From positions 45,307 through 109,306 of the forward strand of contig NZ_FXAG01000014.1 in the NCBI RefSeq assembly GCF_900177275.1: 64,000 nt of DNA. Direction: 5' to 3'. Source of the stretch: Pseudogulbenkiania subflava DSM 22618. Its GTDB lineage: Bacteria; Pseudomonadota; Gammaproteobacteria; Burkholderiales; Chromobacteriaceae. The notes beneath the pieces were generated by a model. The model was not told the DNA's origin, made no database searches, and saw nothing but the letters and a program-made list of their open reading frames with translations. The position numbers were made by a program, and so were the translations under genes. Positions 25,353-34,611 of the stretch are shown here, in pieces. Positions within the stretch are counted from its first letter, which is position 1. Each line of letters begins with the position of its first letter.

Positions 25353-25929
25353 ACACACCCTCATTCCGGCGGCACTGCTGCTGGCCCTGAGCACCGCCGC
25401 CCAGGCACACACCGGCCACGGTGCCAGCGGTCTGGAAAGCGGCTTTGTCCACCCGTTCTCGGGCCTGGACCACCTGCTGACGATGCTGGCCGTTGGCCTC
25501 TGGTCGTGGCAGATCGGCGGCACCGCGCGCTGGCAAGGCCCGCTGACCTTCATGCTGATGCTGGCCGTGGGCGGCGCGCTGGGCTGGGCCGGCCTTGCCG
25601 TGCCGGGGCTGGAAACCGGCATCGCCGCCTCGGTGGTGGCCACCGGCCTGCTGGTCGCCTTCGCCACGCAACCCGGCCGCACCGCCGCACTCGCCGTGAT
25701 CGGTGTCTTCGCCGTGCTGCACGGCATGGCGCATGGCCTGGAAATGCCGGGCAACGCCTCGGGCCTGGCTTACGCCGCCGGCTTCGTGCTGGCCTCCGGC
25801 CTGCTGCACGCCGCCGGTCTGCTCTTGGGCGCCGGCCAGGCGCGCGTACGCGCCAGCCGCCTCTTGGTGCGCGGTGCCGGCGTGGCGATCTCGGCCACCG
25901 GCGTGGCTCTCTTGGGTGGCTGGGTCTGA
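25345..25929 (+). CDS. HupE/UreJ-family nickel permease
   Basis: A 194-residue membrane protein: signal-like first segment ending at AQAHTGHG, the HupE motif [18 protein letters not shown], and [10 protein letters not shown] in the middle, with six membrane segments in total. Family members import nickel for urease or hydrogenase. It overlaps ureG, is the last gene of the operon and is followed by a strong terminator. Confidence 0.93.
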   Translation: MRKHTLIPAALLLALSTAAQAHTGHGASGLESGFVHPFSGLDHLLTMLAVGLWSWQIGGTARWQGPLTFMLMLAVGGALGWAGLAVPGLETGIAASVVATGLLVAFATQPGRTAALAVIGVFAVLHGMAHGLEMPGNASGLAYAAGFVLASGLLHAAGLLLGAGQARVRASRLLVRGAGVAISATGVALLGGWV

Positions 25930-25956
25930 GTCTGAGTCTGGTCAAACCGGAACACA

Positions 25957-25988
25957 AACGCCCCATGAAAATGGGGCGTTTTGTTTTA
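25957..25988 (+). terminator. rho-independent terminator of the urease operon
   Basis: 10-bp stem AACGCCCCAT/ATGGGGCGTT with a GAAA tetraloop, followed by TTGTTTT. Confidence 0.9.
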
Positions 25989-26006
25989 TAACTGGAAGGG
26001 GCGGAT

Positions 26007-26155
26007 TCAACCGGCAGCTGCAATATTTTGGTGAAATCGTTCGGATGGTGTGTCGTAGTTTAGTGTTTTCCTTGGGCGCTCATTCAATTTCCGCATCACT
26101 GCATTGAGCTTGGCTTGCGACAGGCCTGACGTCAGGCCGTTAGCCTTTTTAAGGA
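26007..26155 (-). pseudogene. C-terminal remnant of an IS30-family transposase
   Basis: On the minus strand the frame reads LSQAKLNAVMRKLNERPRKT, then LNYDTPSERF and ends with a TGA at 26007-26009. LNERPRKTL and the TPSERF block are the usual C-terminus of IS30 transposases. The rest of the gene is missing; the sequence upstream is occupied by the start of the TPM-domain gene. Confidence 0.75.
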
Positions 26156-26161
26156 AAGATC

Positions 26162-27073
26162 ATGGCAATTTTCAGAGTGTTTGCACTTGTCTTCACATTT
26201 TTTGTCGCTGCTTCAGTCCAGGCAGAAGATAAAGCAAGCTCGCCTGCCATTATCGACTCCGCACATGTGCTGACGAGTGATCAAGTTTCCGAACTTGACA
26301 CGCTTATATCTCATCACAACCGGTCAAGCCCCGAATACATTCGCCTGATCGTAGTGCCCCGACTCCCACCGAATACCACCATTGAAGACTACTCAAATTC
26401 AATCCTTCAGAACGATCTTTCCACCCCTGGTGCAAGCCCATATCGCGCACTATTCGTTGTGGATATGGATGACAGGAAGTTCATTATTGATACGACGCCC
26501 TCCGTCAGGTCGACCCTGCCCGATGAATTTGTTCATGAAATAATCGGAAACGTCATTGAGCCACAATTCCGAGCAGGACAGTTTTTTTCTGGAATTAAAG
26601 GTGGCCTAATCGCAATCGCTTCGAAGTTGAATGATGACAGGCGCGTAATGGAAAATTCAGTAGCAAAAATTACCAAATTGTCATGCTCGGGCGGTGGCTG
26701 CATGGCCGCCATCGAATCCACTGACAGACGCATAATGTTGATCTGGGGCTCTTTAATAGGTAATTCCGAAGATGGATTCATGGCCGCCTGGATTGATGCG
26801 CAGGATGGTGATGCAAAGTATGGACATGAATACAGCCTCATCAGCTCCAACGGTAACACTCTGGAAATTGGTGTTTTGGAGAGCCCAGAGTTTACAAAAA
26901 AAGAAAACATCAAAAAAAGCAACGGGCGACGAATTATAACCGCCACCAGAGATGCAAGTGGGGTGTATTCGTTCATCCCCTTGGAGCTAATGGGTATAGG
27001 TAAGATTCTAATGAAGAAATCACCGGTAGAGCCCGATAAATTCTTAGTCGGTGGACCCACTCTGAATCCGTAG
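26162..27073 (+). CDS. secreted TPM-domain protein
   Basis: A 303-residue protein with a Sec signal peptide (residues 1-21, cleaved near VQAED) and an N-terminal TPM domain (IIDSAHVLTSDQVSELDTLI, RLIVVPRLPP, YRALFVVDMDDRKFIIDTTP). TPM domains occur in periplasmic or membrane-anchored proteins linked to photosystem repair in plants and to unknown envelope functions in bacteria. The C-terminal half (from about residue 165) is not recognised. There is no C-terminal membrane anchor, so it is probably periplasmic. AAGGAAAG precedes the ATG. Composition is more AT-rich than the flanks, which with the IS30 remnant suggests acquisition. Confidence 0.75.
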   Translation: MAIFRVFALVFTFFVAASVQAEDKASSPAIIDSAHVLTSDQVSELDTLISHHNRSSPEYIRLIVVPRLPPNTTIEDYSNSILQNDLSTPGASPYRALFVVDMDDRKFIIDTTPSVRSTLPDEFVHEIIGNVIEPQFRAGQFFSGIKGGLIAIASKLNDDRRVMENSVAKITKLSCSGGGCMAAIESTDRRIMLIWGSLIGNSEDGFMAAWIDAQDGDAKYGHEYSLISSNGNTLEIGVLESPEFTKKENIKKSNGRRIITATRDASGVYSFIPLELMGIGKILMKKSPVEPDKFLVGGPTLNP

Positions 27074-27385
27074 AGTGAACACAGAACTCAAAGCCGACGT
27101 CTTACGAGGGAGCCGACCCGCCCCCCCCTAAACAGCCCTCCCCGAAACTTGGTAAAGCTCGTTTTGCACAGAGTCACGGCGCTCAGAGCCACGCCAGTTT
27201 GTAATGGTTTTAGCAGCATGGTGTTCTCGGTGTTTGCCAATCAAGCCATGCCCGGGTGCGGACACCCGGGCATGAGAAGGATCACTAGCGTCAAGTTCAG
27301 ACGGTCTCAGTGATCTGGGGCTTGAAGGTCGAGCAAGCCTCACCGGCCGGAGATGGCGCTACGGCAGGGTAAGCGGCTTCTCGCA
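27074..27385. other. gap with a perfect 12-bp hairpin
   Basis: No supported gene. CATGCCCGGGTG/CACCCGGGCATG (27247-27258 and 27263-27274) with a 4-base loop lies past the end of the converging transporter gene; lacking a T tract on either strand, it may still act as a weak terminator or RNA end. A C8 run at 27121-27128 is also present. Confidence 0.45.
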
Positions 27386-28741
27386 TCACGAGGCCAGTGA
27401 GCTGGCGGTAGTGGTTTGCACTGCGGCATGCGCCTCGACCCGGCTCTTGACCCGCCCCAGCGAGCCGATCGCCACCGCCGCGATCAGCGCCGGCACCGCC
27501 AGCAGGCTCAGGATCACGCCCATGTCGAGCTGCATCGACATCAGCCAGCCGCCGGACAGCGACCCCACCACCGAGCCGCAACGGCCCACGGCGTTGGCGT
27601 AGCTCACCCCGGTAGCGCGGTTGCTGGTCGGATAGAACGCCGCGGCCAGGGCGTTGGCCCCCACCTGCGAGCCGCTGACGCAGAAGCCCACACCGAATAC
27701 CGCCAGGACCAGCAGCCAGAGCTGACCGGCGCTGGCACCGCACAGGGTCACGAAGACGGCGCCGATCACGTAGGTAATCGCCAGGGTACGGCAGGCGCCG
27801 AATCGGTCCATCAGGCGCCCCAGCAGAATGGCCCCGAGGGTGCCGCCGATCTGGAAGGTGGCGGTGACCCACGAGGCGCGGCTCAGGCTGGCGCCGGTGT
27901 TGTGCAGCAGGGTCGGCAGCCAGCTCGAGATCAGGTAGATGATCAACAGGCTCATGAAGAAGCTCACCCACAGCAGCACGGTGCCGAAGGCGAACGGGGC
28001 GCGGAACAGCTCGCGGATGGGCGCCTGGTCGCTGGCTTCATGCGCGGTCAATTCCGGGTGGGACGACTGCCCCAGCGACAGGCGCGCTACCACGGCGTCG
28101 ATCGTGGCCTGCGGACGGCGCTTCAACACCAGGAATCGCAGTGATTCCGGCAGGCTGCGCAGCAGTAACGGCACCAGCAGCAGGGGCAGTACACCGCCGA
28201 GGAACAGCACGCCGCGCCAGCCGAAGCTGGCCAGAATCTGCGCCGAGGCCAGACCGCCCAGTGCCGAACCCACGGTGAAGCCGCAGAACATCAGCGTGAC
28301 CAGGCTGGAGCGCCGCGTGCCCGGGCAATACTCGGAGGTCAGCGTGATGGCGTTGGGCATGGCGCCGCCCAGGCCCAGGCCGGTGAGAAAGCGCAGCACG
28401 ATGAGCCAGGTGAGGTCCGGCGCTGCGGTCGAGGCCAGGCTGGCCAGACCGAAGAAGGTCACGGACAGCACCAGGATGGTCTTGCGCCCGACCCGGTCAG
28501 CCAGCGGGCCGAACAGCAGGGCGCCGGCCATCAGGCCGAACAGGCCGGCGCCGAACAGCGGAGCGAGCGCCGCCGCCGTCAAATGCCATTCCTCGCGGAT
28601 GGCGGGGGCGATGAAGCCGATGGCGGCGGTGTCGAAGCCGTCGACCGCCACCACCAGAAAACAGAGCCAGAGAATGCCGCGTTGCAGCCGAGAAAACGGC
28701 AGGGCATCGATGAAGTGCTGGACGTCCAGAGAGGCGCGCAT
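27386..28741 (-). CDS. MFS aromatic acid transporter, probably for 3-hydroxybenzoate
   Basis: A 451-residue, 12-segment transporter of the aromatic acid:H+ symporter (AAHS) family. The segment DGFDTAAIGFIAPAI in helix 1 and GPLADRVGRK between helices 2 and 3 are AAHS signatures. It is the last gene of the gentisate operon, so uptake of 3-hydroxybenzoate or gentisate is the likely role (MhbT/GenK type). It lies 83 bases downstream of the hydrolase gene. Confidence 0.9.
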   Translation of the reverse strand: MRASLDVQHFIDALPFSRLQRGILWLCFLVVAVDGFDTAAIGFIAPAIREEWHLTAAALAPLFGAGLFGLMAGALLFGPLADRVGRKTILVLSVTFFGLASLASTAAPDLTWLIVLRFLTGLGLGGAMPNAITLTSEYCPGTRRSSLVTLMFCGFTVGSALGGLASAQILASFGWRGVLFLGGVLPLLLVPLLLRSLPESLRFLVLKRRPQATIDAVVARLSLGQSSHPELTAHEASDQAPIRELFRAPFAFGTVLLWVSFFMSLLIIYLISSWLPTLLHNTGASLSRASWVTATFQIGGTLGAILLGRLMDRFGACRTLAITYVIGAVFVTLCGASAGQLWLLVLAVFGVGFCVSGSQVGANALAAAFYPTSNRATGVSYANAVGRCGSVVGSLSGGWLMSMQLDMGVILSLLAVPALIAAVAIGSLGRVKSRVEAHAAVQTTTASSLAS

Positions 28742-28824
28742 GGGTTATCTCCTATGTAGTGTGCTGGGCGGCGTGTCGTGCACGCCGCTTCCGTTTTGTT
28801 GTGGTGCGAATGCGGGATGACGGA

Positions 28825-29529
28825 TCAGTCCACCTTGACGGTGATCGGGGCCAGGCCGTCGACGCGGGCCACCATGGTTTGGCCGCGCTCGACCGCGCCG
28901 ACGCCTTCCGGTGTGCCGGTGAAGATCAGGTCGCCCGGCTGCAGCTCGAACAGGGTGGACAGGTTGGCGATGGTCTCGCTCACTGACCAGATCAGGTGGG
29001 TCAGGTCGCTCTTCTGACGGGTTTCGCCGTCGACGGTCAGCACGATCTCGCCGCGGGTGATCTCGCCGACCCGGTCGCGTGCGCTGAGGACGCCGATCGG
29101 GGCGGAGTAGTCAAACGCCTTGCCCACTTCCCACGGGCGGCCCATCTCGCGCATCTTCATCTGCAGGTCACGGCGGGTCATGTCGAGGCCGACGGCGTAG
29201 CCGAAGATGTGGTTGATCGCATCTTCCACGGCAATGTTCTTGCCGCCCTTGCCGATGGCTACCACCAGCTCGATCTCGTAGTGGTAGTTGCTGGTCTGGG
29301 CCGGGTAGGGGATGGTCACGGTTTCACCGGCGGCCACCGGCACGACCGATTCCGGATCGTTCGGCTTGCAGAAGAAGAACGGCGGCTCGCGGTCGGGATC
29401 GAAACCCATCTCGCGGGCGTGGGCGGCGTAGTTGCGGCCGACACAGTAGACGCGACGGACCGGGAACTGGTCGGAGGTGCCGGCCACTGGCAGGCTGACG
29501 GTGGCAACGGGGGCAAACAGGTAGTTCAT
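28825..29529 (-). CDS. fumarylpyruvate hydrolase (FAH family)
   Basis: A 234-residue fumarylacetoacetate-hydrolase-family enzyme: [18 protein letters not shown], then [23 protein letters not shown] with the metal-binding glutamates, and [15 protein letters not shown] at the C-terminus. The family cleaves C-C bonds of beta-diketo acids. Next to a maleylpyruvate isomerase it should split fumarylpyruvate into fumarate and pyruvate (NagK type). Confidence 0.92.
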   Translation of the reverse strand: MNYLFAPVATVSLPVAGTSDQFPVRRVYCVGRNYAAHAREMGFDPDREPPFFFCKPNDPESVVPVAAGETVTIPYPAQTSNYHYEIELVVAIGKGGKNIAVEDAINHIFGYAVGLDMTRRDLQMKMREMGRPWEVGKAFDYSAPIGVLSARDRVGEITRGEIVLTVDGETRQKSDLTHLIWSVSETIANLSTLFELQPGDLIFTGTPEGVGAVERGQTMVARVDGLAPITVKVD

Positions 29530-29571
29530 GGTGGTCTCTTCCTGATTTCGTGTGGGTGGGGGTAATCGGGT

Positions 29572-30228
29572 TCAAGCCGTGGCCGGCTGCGGCGCGTCGG
29601 GCTGCACCGCCGGGGCGGCGCGGCGGAACGCGTCGAGCTCGGCGCAGGCGCGGTCCACGGCGACGATGTTCGGGTAGGGCGACAGGTCCACGCCGAAGCG
29701 GCGTGCGCTCTCGACCTGCGGCACCAAGTACACGTCGGCCAGCGTCGGCGTGTGGCCGAAGCAGAAGTCGCCACGTTTGCCGTCGGCCGCGAGCAGGGCT
29801 TCCAGAGCGCCGAAACCGGCCTCGATCCAGGTCGCGCACCAGGCGAGTACTGCGGTTTCGTCGCAACCCAACTGATGGCGCAGGTACTCCAGCACGCGGC
29901 GGTTGTTGAGCGGATGGATGTCGCAGCCGACCAGCGCCGCCAAGGCGCGTACGCGGGCGCGGTCGTCGGCATTCACCGGCAACAGTGCCGGAGTCGGGTA
30001 GCGCTCTTCCAGCCACTCGATGATGGCGGGCGACTGGATCAGCGTGTGCCCGCCCTCCACCAGCGCCGGCACCAGCCCCTGCGGGTTGAGCGCCTTGAAC
30101 GCCTCGCCCAGGTGCTGCTCGCTGCGCAGGTCGACCGGCAGATACTCATAGTCGAGACCCTTCAGGTTCAGCGCGATGCGCAGGCGGTATGAAGTGCCGC
30201 TGCGGAAGAAGTTGTAGAGCTTCAGCAT
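29572..30228 (-). CDS. maleylpyruvate isomerase (zeta-class GST fold)
   Basis: A 218-residue protein of the maleylacetoacetate/maleylpyruvate isomerase family. FFRSGTSYRLRIALNLKGL carries the zeta-class SSxSxRxRIAL-type glutathione site, and LNPQGLVPALVEGGHTLIQS plus ADVYLVPQV are typical. It converts maleylpyruvate to fumarylpyruvate with glutathione (NagL type). It lies 12 bases downstream of the monooxygenase gene. Confidence 0.93.
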   Translation of the reverse strand: MLKLYNFFRSGTSYRLRIALNLKGLDYEYLPVDLRSEQHLGEAFKALNPQGLVPALVEGGHTLIQSPAIIEWLEERYPTPALLPVNADDRARVRALAALVGCDIHPLNNRRVLEYLRHQLGCDETAVLAWCATWIEAGFGALEALLAADGKRGDFCFGHTPTLADVYLVPQVESARRFGVDLSPYPNIVAVDRACAELDAFRRAAPAVQPDAPQPATA

Positions 30229-30240
30229 GTCGTTCCCCCC

Positions 30241-31434
30241 TCAGCCGTGTGCCAGGCAGTTGTCGGCGTTCCAGCCGTACAGCCATTCCATGGCGTCGTA
30301 GAAGCGTTCCGCACTGCGGCCTTTCCACAGCTCGTTGCGCACCAGCCGCTCCACGCCCTTGGCGTGGAAGAGGCGGCCCATTTCGCGGGCGGAGAGCACG
30401 ATGCGCGCGGTGCGGGCGATGCGGGAGCGCTGGTAGAGCTCGAACGCCTTGATGAAGTCGTTGCCGTTGACGCGCAGCGCTTCGCCCAGCGTCACGGCGT
30501 CTTCCAGCGCCATGCAGGCGCCCTGGGCCAGGTATTGCAGCGTCGGGTGAGCGGCATCGCCCAGCAGCGTGACGCGGCCGAAGGACCAGATGTCGATCGG
30601 TTCGCGGTCGGCGGTGGCCCAGCGCTTCCAGTTCTTGGGCAGCTCGATCAACTGGCGCGCCTTGGGGCAGATGCCCTGGAAGTAGCTCTGTACCTCTTCC
30701 GGGCTGCCTTCGGTGACGCCCCATTCTTCCTTGTCGCGGCTGTGGAAGGTCACCACCACGTTGTACTGCTCGCCGCCGCGCAGCGGGTAGTGCACCAGGT
30801 GACAGTTCGGGCCGACCCAGATGCTGGCGGCGTTCCACTGCAGGTTTTCCGGGAAATCCTTCTTGTCGATCACGGCGCGGTACACCACGTGGCCGGAGAC
30901 GCGCGGGGGATCGTTGACGAACTGCTTGCGCACCACCGACTTGACGCCGTCGGCACCGATCAGGGCGATGCCGCGATAGGCGTTGCCGTGCTGGTCGTAG
31001 ACGGTGACGCCATCCGCATCCTGTTCCACGCGCTCGACATGCGTCCCGGTCAGAAACTCGACGCGGCCGGTTTCCTGGGCGCCTTCCAGCAGCGACAGAT
31101 GCACGTCGACGCGGTGGATCACGGCGTAGGGGTTGCCGAAGCGCTGGCGGAACGCCTCGCCGGTGGGGATGCGGCCGACCAGGGTTTCGTCGAGCGCGTC
31201 GTGCATCACCATTTCGTCGGTGTAGACGGCGCGGCTGCGTGCCTTGTCGCCGATGCCCAGCGCATCGAAAGCGTGGAACGCGTTGGGGCCGAGCTGGATG
31301 CCGGCGCCGATCTCGCCGATCTGCGGCGCCTGCTCCAGCACTTTGACGCTGAAGCCTTGGCGCACCAGGGCCAGGGCGGCGGCCAGGCCGCCGATGCCGC
31401 CACCGGCGACGATAACGGGTAGGGTCTGTGTCAT
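30241..31434 (-). CDS. 3-hydroxybenzoate 6-monooxygenase
   Basis: A 397-residue FAD-dependent class A hydroxylase. The dinucleotide fold VIVAGGGIGGLAAALALV, the DG motif (IGADGVKSVVRK) and the second FAD motif TLLGDAAHPTLQYLAQGACM with a following ALEDA are complete. It hydroxylates 3-hydroxybenzoate para to the hydroxyl, giving gentisate. The start at 31434 is preferred since MTQTLPVIVAGGG places the GxGxxG motif where the family has it. It lies between the gentisate dioxygenase and the isomerase. Confidence 0.93.
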   Translation of the reverse strand: MTQTLPVIVAGGGIGGLAAALALVRQGFSVKVLEQAPQIGEIGAGIQLGPNAFHAFDALGIGDKARSRAVYTDEMVMHDALDETLVGRIPTGEAFRQRFGNPYAVIHRVDVHLSLLEGAQETGRVEFLTGTHVERVEQDADGVTVYDQHGNAYRGIALIGADGVKSVVRKQFVNDPPRVSGHVVYRAVIDKKDFPENLQWNAASIWVGPNCHLVHYPLRGGEQYNVVVTFHSRDKEEWGVTEGSPEEVQSYFQGICPKARQLIELPKNWKRWATADREPIDIWSFGRVTLLGDAAHPTLQYLAQGACMALEDAVTLGEALRVNGNDFIKAFELYQRSRIARTARIVLSAREMGRLFHAKGVERLVRNELWKGRSAERFYDAMEWLYGWNADNCLAHG

Positions 31435-31471
31435 GTCTGTCTCCTCAGGGTGTCTGACTCGGCTGAAAGCG

Positions 31472-32515
31472 TCAGCCACGGTGGCGGACTTCGTAGAGTC
31501 CCAGCTTCTTGTGCAGGGGGGCTTCGTCGGCGATGAAGACGAAGGCCGGGGTGTCGGCAGAACCGTTCTGCAGCGTCACCGGGGCGAAACCCGGGGCGCA
31601 GCAGGTGTCGGCTTCGGCCAACGTGAAGGTCTTGCCGTCGATCTCGGCCGTGGCGGCGCCTTCGATGAGGTGGAACACCGCGGCGGGCGAACGCGCCGGC
31701 AGCGCGAGCGTTTCGCCCGGGCGCAGCATCAGCGCCGAGAAGCCGAGGATGTTCTGGCAATCGCCGCCGGTTTCCGGATTGACGTAGGCCACCTGCACCG
31801 CTTCGCCGGCTGGCTGCCGCTCGGCCAGGGCGAGCAGGGCAACGCGCACATCGGCCCAGGGATAGCGCAGCATCGGGTAGCGCGGCGCGTTACGGCTGAA
31901 AATCGGGGAGGGCGCCACGCCGCCGCGCAGGTAGGCGCGCTCGCTGCCTTCGCCGCTGATGGTTTGCGGGACGCCTTCCTCGACGTAGGAGGCTTCCATG
32001 TAATAGACCAGCGGCAGGTCGAGCACATCGAGCCACACCACCGGGGCATCGCCGTCATGGCCGTGCTCATGCCACAGGCCGGTCGGGGTGAGGATCAGGT
32101 CGCCGCGCTGCATCGGGCATTTTTCGCCGTCCACCGTGGTGTAGGCGCCTTCGCCCTCGACGATCATGCGCACCGCGTTCGGGGTGTGGCGGTGCGACGG
32201 CGCGATCTCGCCCGGCAGCAGCAACTGCATGCCGAGGTAGATGGCGGAGCTCGCCTGCATCTTCTCCAGGCCGTGGCCGGGGTTGGCCAGCACCAGCACG
32301 CGGCGTTCGGCTTTTTCGATTGGGGTGAGTTCGCCGGCCTGCATCAGCAGCGGGCGCAGTGCCTCGTAGTGCCAGCAGGTAGGCTGAGTGCGCGGACGCG
32401 GCTGGCCCGGGGGCAGCACGGCGCGCAGGCTGGGCCACAGCGGCACCAGGTTCTGGGCGCCGAGGGCAGCGCGGTAATCGGCGGGCAGATCGTCGAGTCG
32501 ACCGAGTTCCAACAT
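31472..32515 (-). CDS. gentisate 1,2-dioxygenase
   Basis: A 347-residue bicupin ring-cleavage enzyme. WEHxxxRP-like CWHYEALRPLLMQAGEL, GEIAPSHRHTPNAVRMIVEG with the iron ligands and GLWHEHGHDG identify gentisate dioxygenase. It opens gentisate to maleylpyruvate using Fe(II) and O2. The ATG at 32515 with GGAGA upstream fits the family N-terminus; an in-frame ATG at 32638 would add an unlike extension. It is the first gene of the catabolic operon, divergent from its LysR regulator. Confidence 0.94.
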   Translation of the reverse strand: MLELGRLDDLPADYRAALGAQNLVPLWPSLRAVLPPGQPRPRTQPTCWHYEALRPLLMQAGELTPIEKAERRVLVLANPGHGLEKMQASSAIYLGMQLLLPGEIAPSHRHTPNAVRMIVEGEGAYTTVDGEKCPMQRGDLILTPTGLWHEHGHDGDAPVVWLDVLDLPLVYYMEASYVEEGVPQTISGEGSERAYLRGGVAPSPIFSRNAPRYPMLRYPWADVRVALLALAERQPAGEAVQVAYVNPETGGDCQNILGFSALMLRPGETLALPARSPAAVFHLIEGAATAEIDGKTFTLAEADTCCAPGFAPVTLQNGSADTPAFVFIADEAPLHKKLGLYEVRHRG

Positions 32516-32659
32516 GAGCTGTCTCCATACGTGTGGGCCTGGCGCCAAGTCGGATTCGAAACTCCTGATCCAACTCAAGGCGTTCAAGGCCTTGTTGTGA
32601 TGGCTCTCAATGTAGTGAGCGGTCGACATTCGGTCCATGCAATGGTATCAATGGACGTC

Positions 32660-32674
32660 ATTCGAAAAACGAAT
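32660..32674 (+). promoter_or_regulatory. LysR-type binding site
   Basis: ATTCG-N5-CGAAT is a perfect dyad that fits the T-N11-A consensus, and it overlaps the region just upstream of the regulator's ribosome site in the divergent promoter between lysR and the gentisate operon. Confidence 0.5.
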
Positions 32675-32689
32675 AGTTCCGGAGGGGAA

Positions 32690-33598
32690 ATGCAGACAGC
32701 GGACGTGCGCCTGCTGCAGGTGTTCGACGAGATTTACAAGACGCGCAGCGTCACGCGCGCCGCGGACAATCTGGGTCTGGGACAGCCGGCCGTCAGTATC
32801 GCGCTGGCGAAGCTGCGCGAGCATTTCGACGACCCGCTGTTCGTGCGCATCGCCAACGGCATGGAGCCGACACCGATGGCGCGCGAGCTGGAGCGCGCGG
32901 TGCGCCAGGCGCTGGATGCGCTGGACCTGGTGTTCGGCCACCGCATCGATTTCGATCCGGCCAGTTCCGAGCGCACCTTCTGTATCAGCATGACTGACAT
33001 CAGCCAGCTGGTGCTGCTGCCCAAACTGTGGGCGCATCTGCGCAAGACCTCACCCGGCGTGCACATCGACATCGTGCCGCTGTCGGCTGAAACGCCGCGC
33101 ATGCTGGAAACGGGCGAGGCGGATCTGGCGCTGGGCTTCATGCCGCAGCTGGAAGCCGGCTTCTACCAGCAATCGCTGTTCCGCCAGCGCTACGTGTGCG
33201 TGGCCAGCACCGACCACCCGCGCATCCGGGACGAGCTGACCCTGGCGCAGTTCGAAACCGAAGAGCACGCCGTGGTCACCTCCTCAGGCACCGGCCACCT
33301 GATCCTGGATCGGGAAATCGCCCGCCAGGGCATCACCCGCCACATCGCGCTGCGCGTGCCGAACTACCTGGGCATCGCCTTCGTCGTCGAGCAGACCGAC
33401 ATGCTGGTGATGATTCCCGAGCGGCTGGCGCAGGTATTGGAAGGGCGTGGCCGTTTCAAGGTGTTCCCGGTGCCGTTCGAGCTGCCTGACTACGCCGTCA
33501 AGCAGCACTGGCACGAGCGCTACCATCACGATCCGGGCAACCGCTGGCTCAGGCGGGTGATTTCCGAGCTGTTGTCGGCCGCGACGCCCGCAGCCTGA
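32690..33598 (+). CDS. LysR-type regulator of the gentisate operon
   Basis: A 302-residue LysR protein: helix-turn-helix LLQVFDEIYKTRSVTRAADN and LGLGQPAVSIALAKLREHF, then an effector domain of the NahR/NagR group (FCISMTDISQLVLLPKLW). NahR-like regulators respond to salicylate or related hydroxybenzoates. GGAGGGG at 32681-32687 fixes the ATG at 32690. Divergent transcription from gentisate dioxygenase makes it the activator of that operon. Confidence 0.92.
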   Translation: MQTADVRLLQVFDEIYKTRSVTRAADNLGLGQPAVSIALAKLREHFDDPLFVRIANGMEPTPMARELERAVRQALDALDLVFGHRIDFDPASSERTFCISMTDISQLVLLPKLWAHLRKTSPGVHIDIVPLSAETPRMLETGEADLALGFMPQLEAGFYQQSLFRQRYVCVASTDHPRIRDELTLAQFETEEHAVVTSSGTGHLILDREIARQGITRHIALRVPNYLGIAFVVEQTDMLVMIPERLAQVLEGRGRFKVFPVPFELPDYAVKQHWHERYHHDPGNRWLRRVISELLSAATPAA

Positions 33599-33601
33599 AT
33601 C

Positions 33602-34504
33602 TCAACTTTCCTGCCACATCGCGTCGCCGGCAAACGACTCCGCCAGGAAATCCAGCATGGTGCGCAGTGTCGCCGGCATGTGCCGGCGCGAGGCATAGAC
33701 CGCGTAGATGCCCATGTCGCGCGGTTGGTAGTCGCCAAGCACGGCCACCAGCTCGCCCGTATCGAGCAAGGGCGCGGCCGCCTGCAGCGGCTGCATGGTG
33801 ATGCCGACGCCCTGGCGCGCCGCTTCCAGTAGGGCGGCGGTTTCGTTGGCGCTGACGTTGCCGCCCACCGGCACCGAGACCGGCTGCCCGTCGCGGGAAA
33901 ACGCCCACAGGCTCTTGCCGAAGTAGGAATAGGTCAGGCAGTTGTGCAGCGCCAGCTGCTCGGCGCGCTGCGGCGTGCCGTGCTGTTGCAGATAGCCGGG
34001 CGAGGCGCACACCACCGAGCGGCACAGCCCCAGCTTGCGCGCGATCAGGTTGGGATCGAGGTCGTTGGTGATGCGGATGGCCAGATCGATCCCTTCCTCC
34101 ACCAGGTTCACCGAGCGGTTCAGCAGCTGCATGTCGACCGCAGTGGCGGGATAGCGCTTGACGTAATCCGCCACCGCCCGCGCCAGGTAAGACTGCCCCA
34201 GCCACACGCTGCAGGTCAGGCGCAGGATGCCGCGCGGCGCGGCCTCGGGGGCGGTGACGGCGGCCTGTATCTCGTCCTCCAGCGCCAGCATCTGGCGGCA
34301 ACGCGGCAGCATTTCGCTGCCGGCCGAGGTCAGGCTCAGCTTGCGCGTGGTCCGGTGCAGCAAGCGGGCGCCTGCCCACTCCTCCAGTTCCGCCAGGTAG
34401 CGCGACACCATGGCACGCGACATGTCCAGGCTGTCGGCGGCGTGGGACAGGCTGCCGCGTTCCGCCACTTCGACGAATACGCGCATGGCTTTCAATCGAT
34501 CCAT
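33602..34504 (-). CDS. LysR-type regulator
   Basis: A 300-residue protein with the LysR helix-turn-helix (MRVFVEVAERGSLSHAADSL, MSRAMVSRYLAELEEW) and a CrgA-like effector domain (LRLTCSVWLGQSYLARAVAD). It ends four bases from the gentisate regulator, tail to tail, and is divergent from a DsbA-like gene, which it probably controls together with the NAD(P)H-binding protein after it. Confidence 0.9.
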   Translation of the reverse strand: MDRLKAMRVFVEVAERGSLSHAADSLDMSRAMVSRYLAELEEWAGARLLHRTTRKLSLTSAGSEMLPRCRQMLALEDEIQAAVTAPEAAPRGILRLTCSVWLGQSYLARAVADYVKRYPATAVDMQLLNRSVNLVEEGIDLAIRITNDLDPNLIARKLGLCRSVVCASPGYLQQHGTPQRAEQLALHNCLTYSYFGKSLWAFSRDGQPVSVPVGGNVSANETAALLEAARQGVGITMQPLQAAAPLLDTGELVAVLGDYQPRDMGIYAVYASRRHMPATLRTMLDFLAESFAGDAMWQES

Positions 34505-34611
34505 GATTTGCTCGATTCATGCAACAAACTGATCGCCATTATGCGGTTTTTTGTACCGTTCCGAACCATTACCATGCAGCCCATACCGATATTCGCCGCA
34601 AGGACATACTC

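Noticed and set aside
27128..27343. 71-codon minus-strand open frame in the gap before the aromatic transporter
   Set aside because: No family, no ribosome site, crosses the perfect hairpin at 27247-27274; possibly part of an old insertion but not supportable as a gene.
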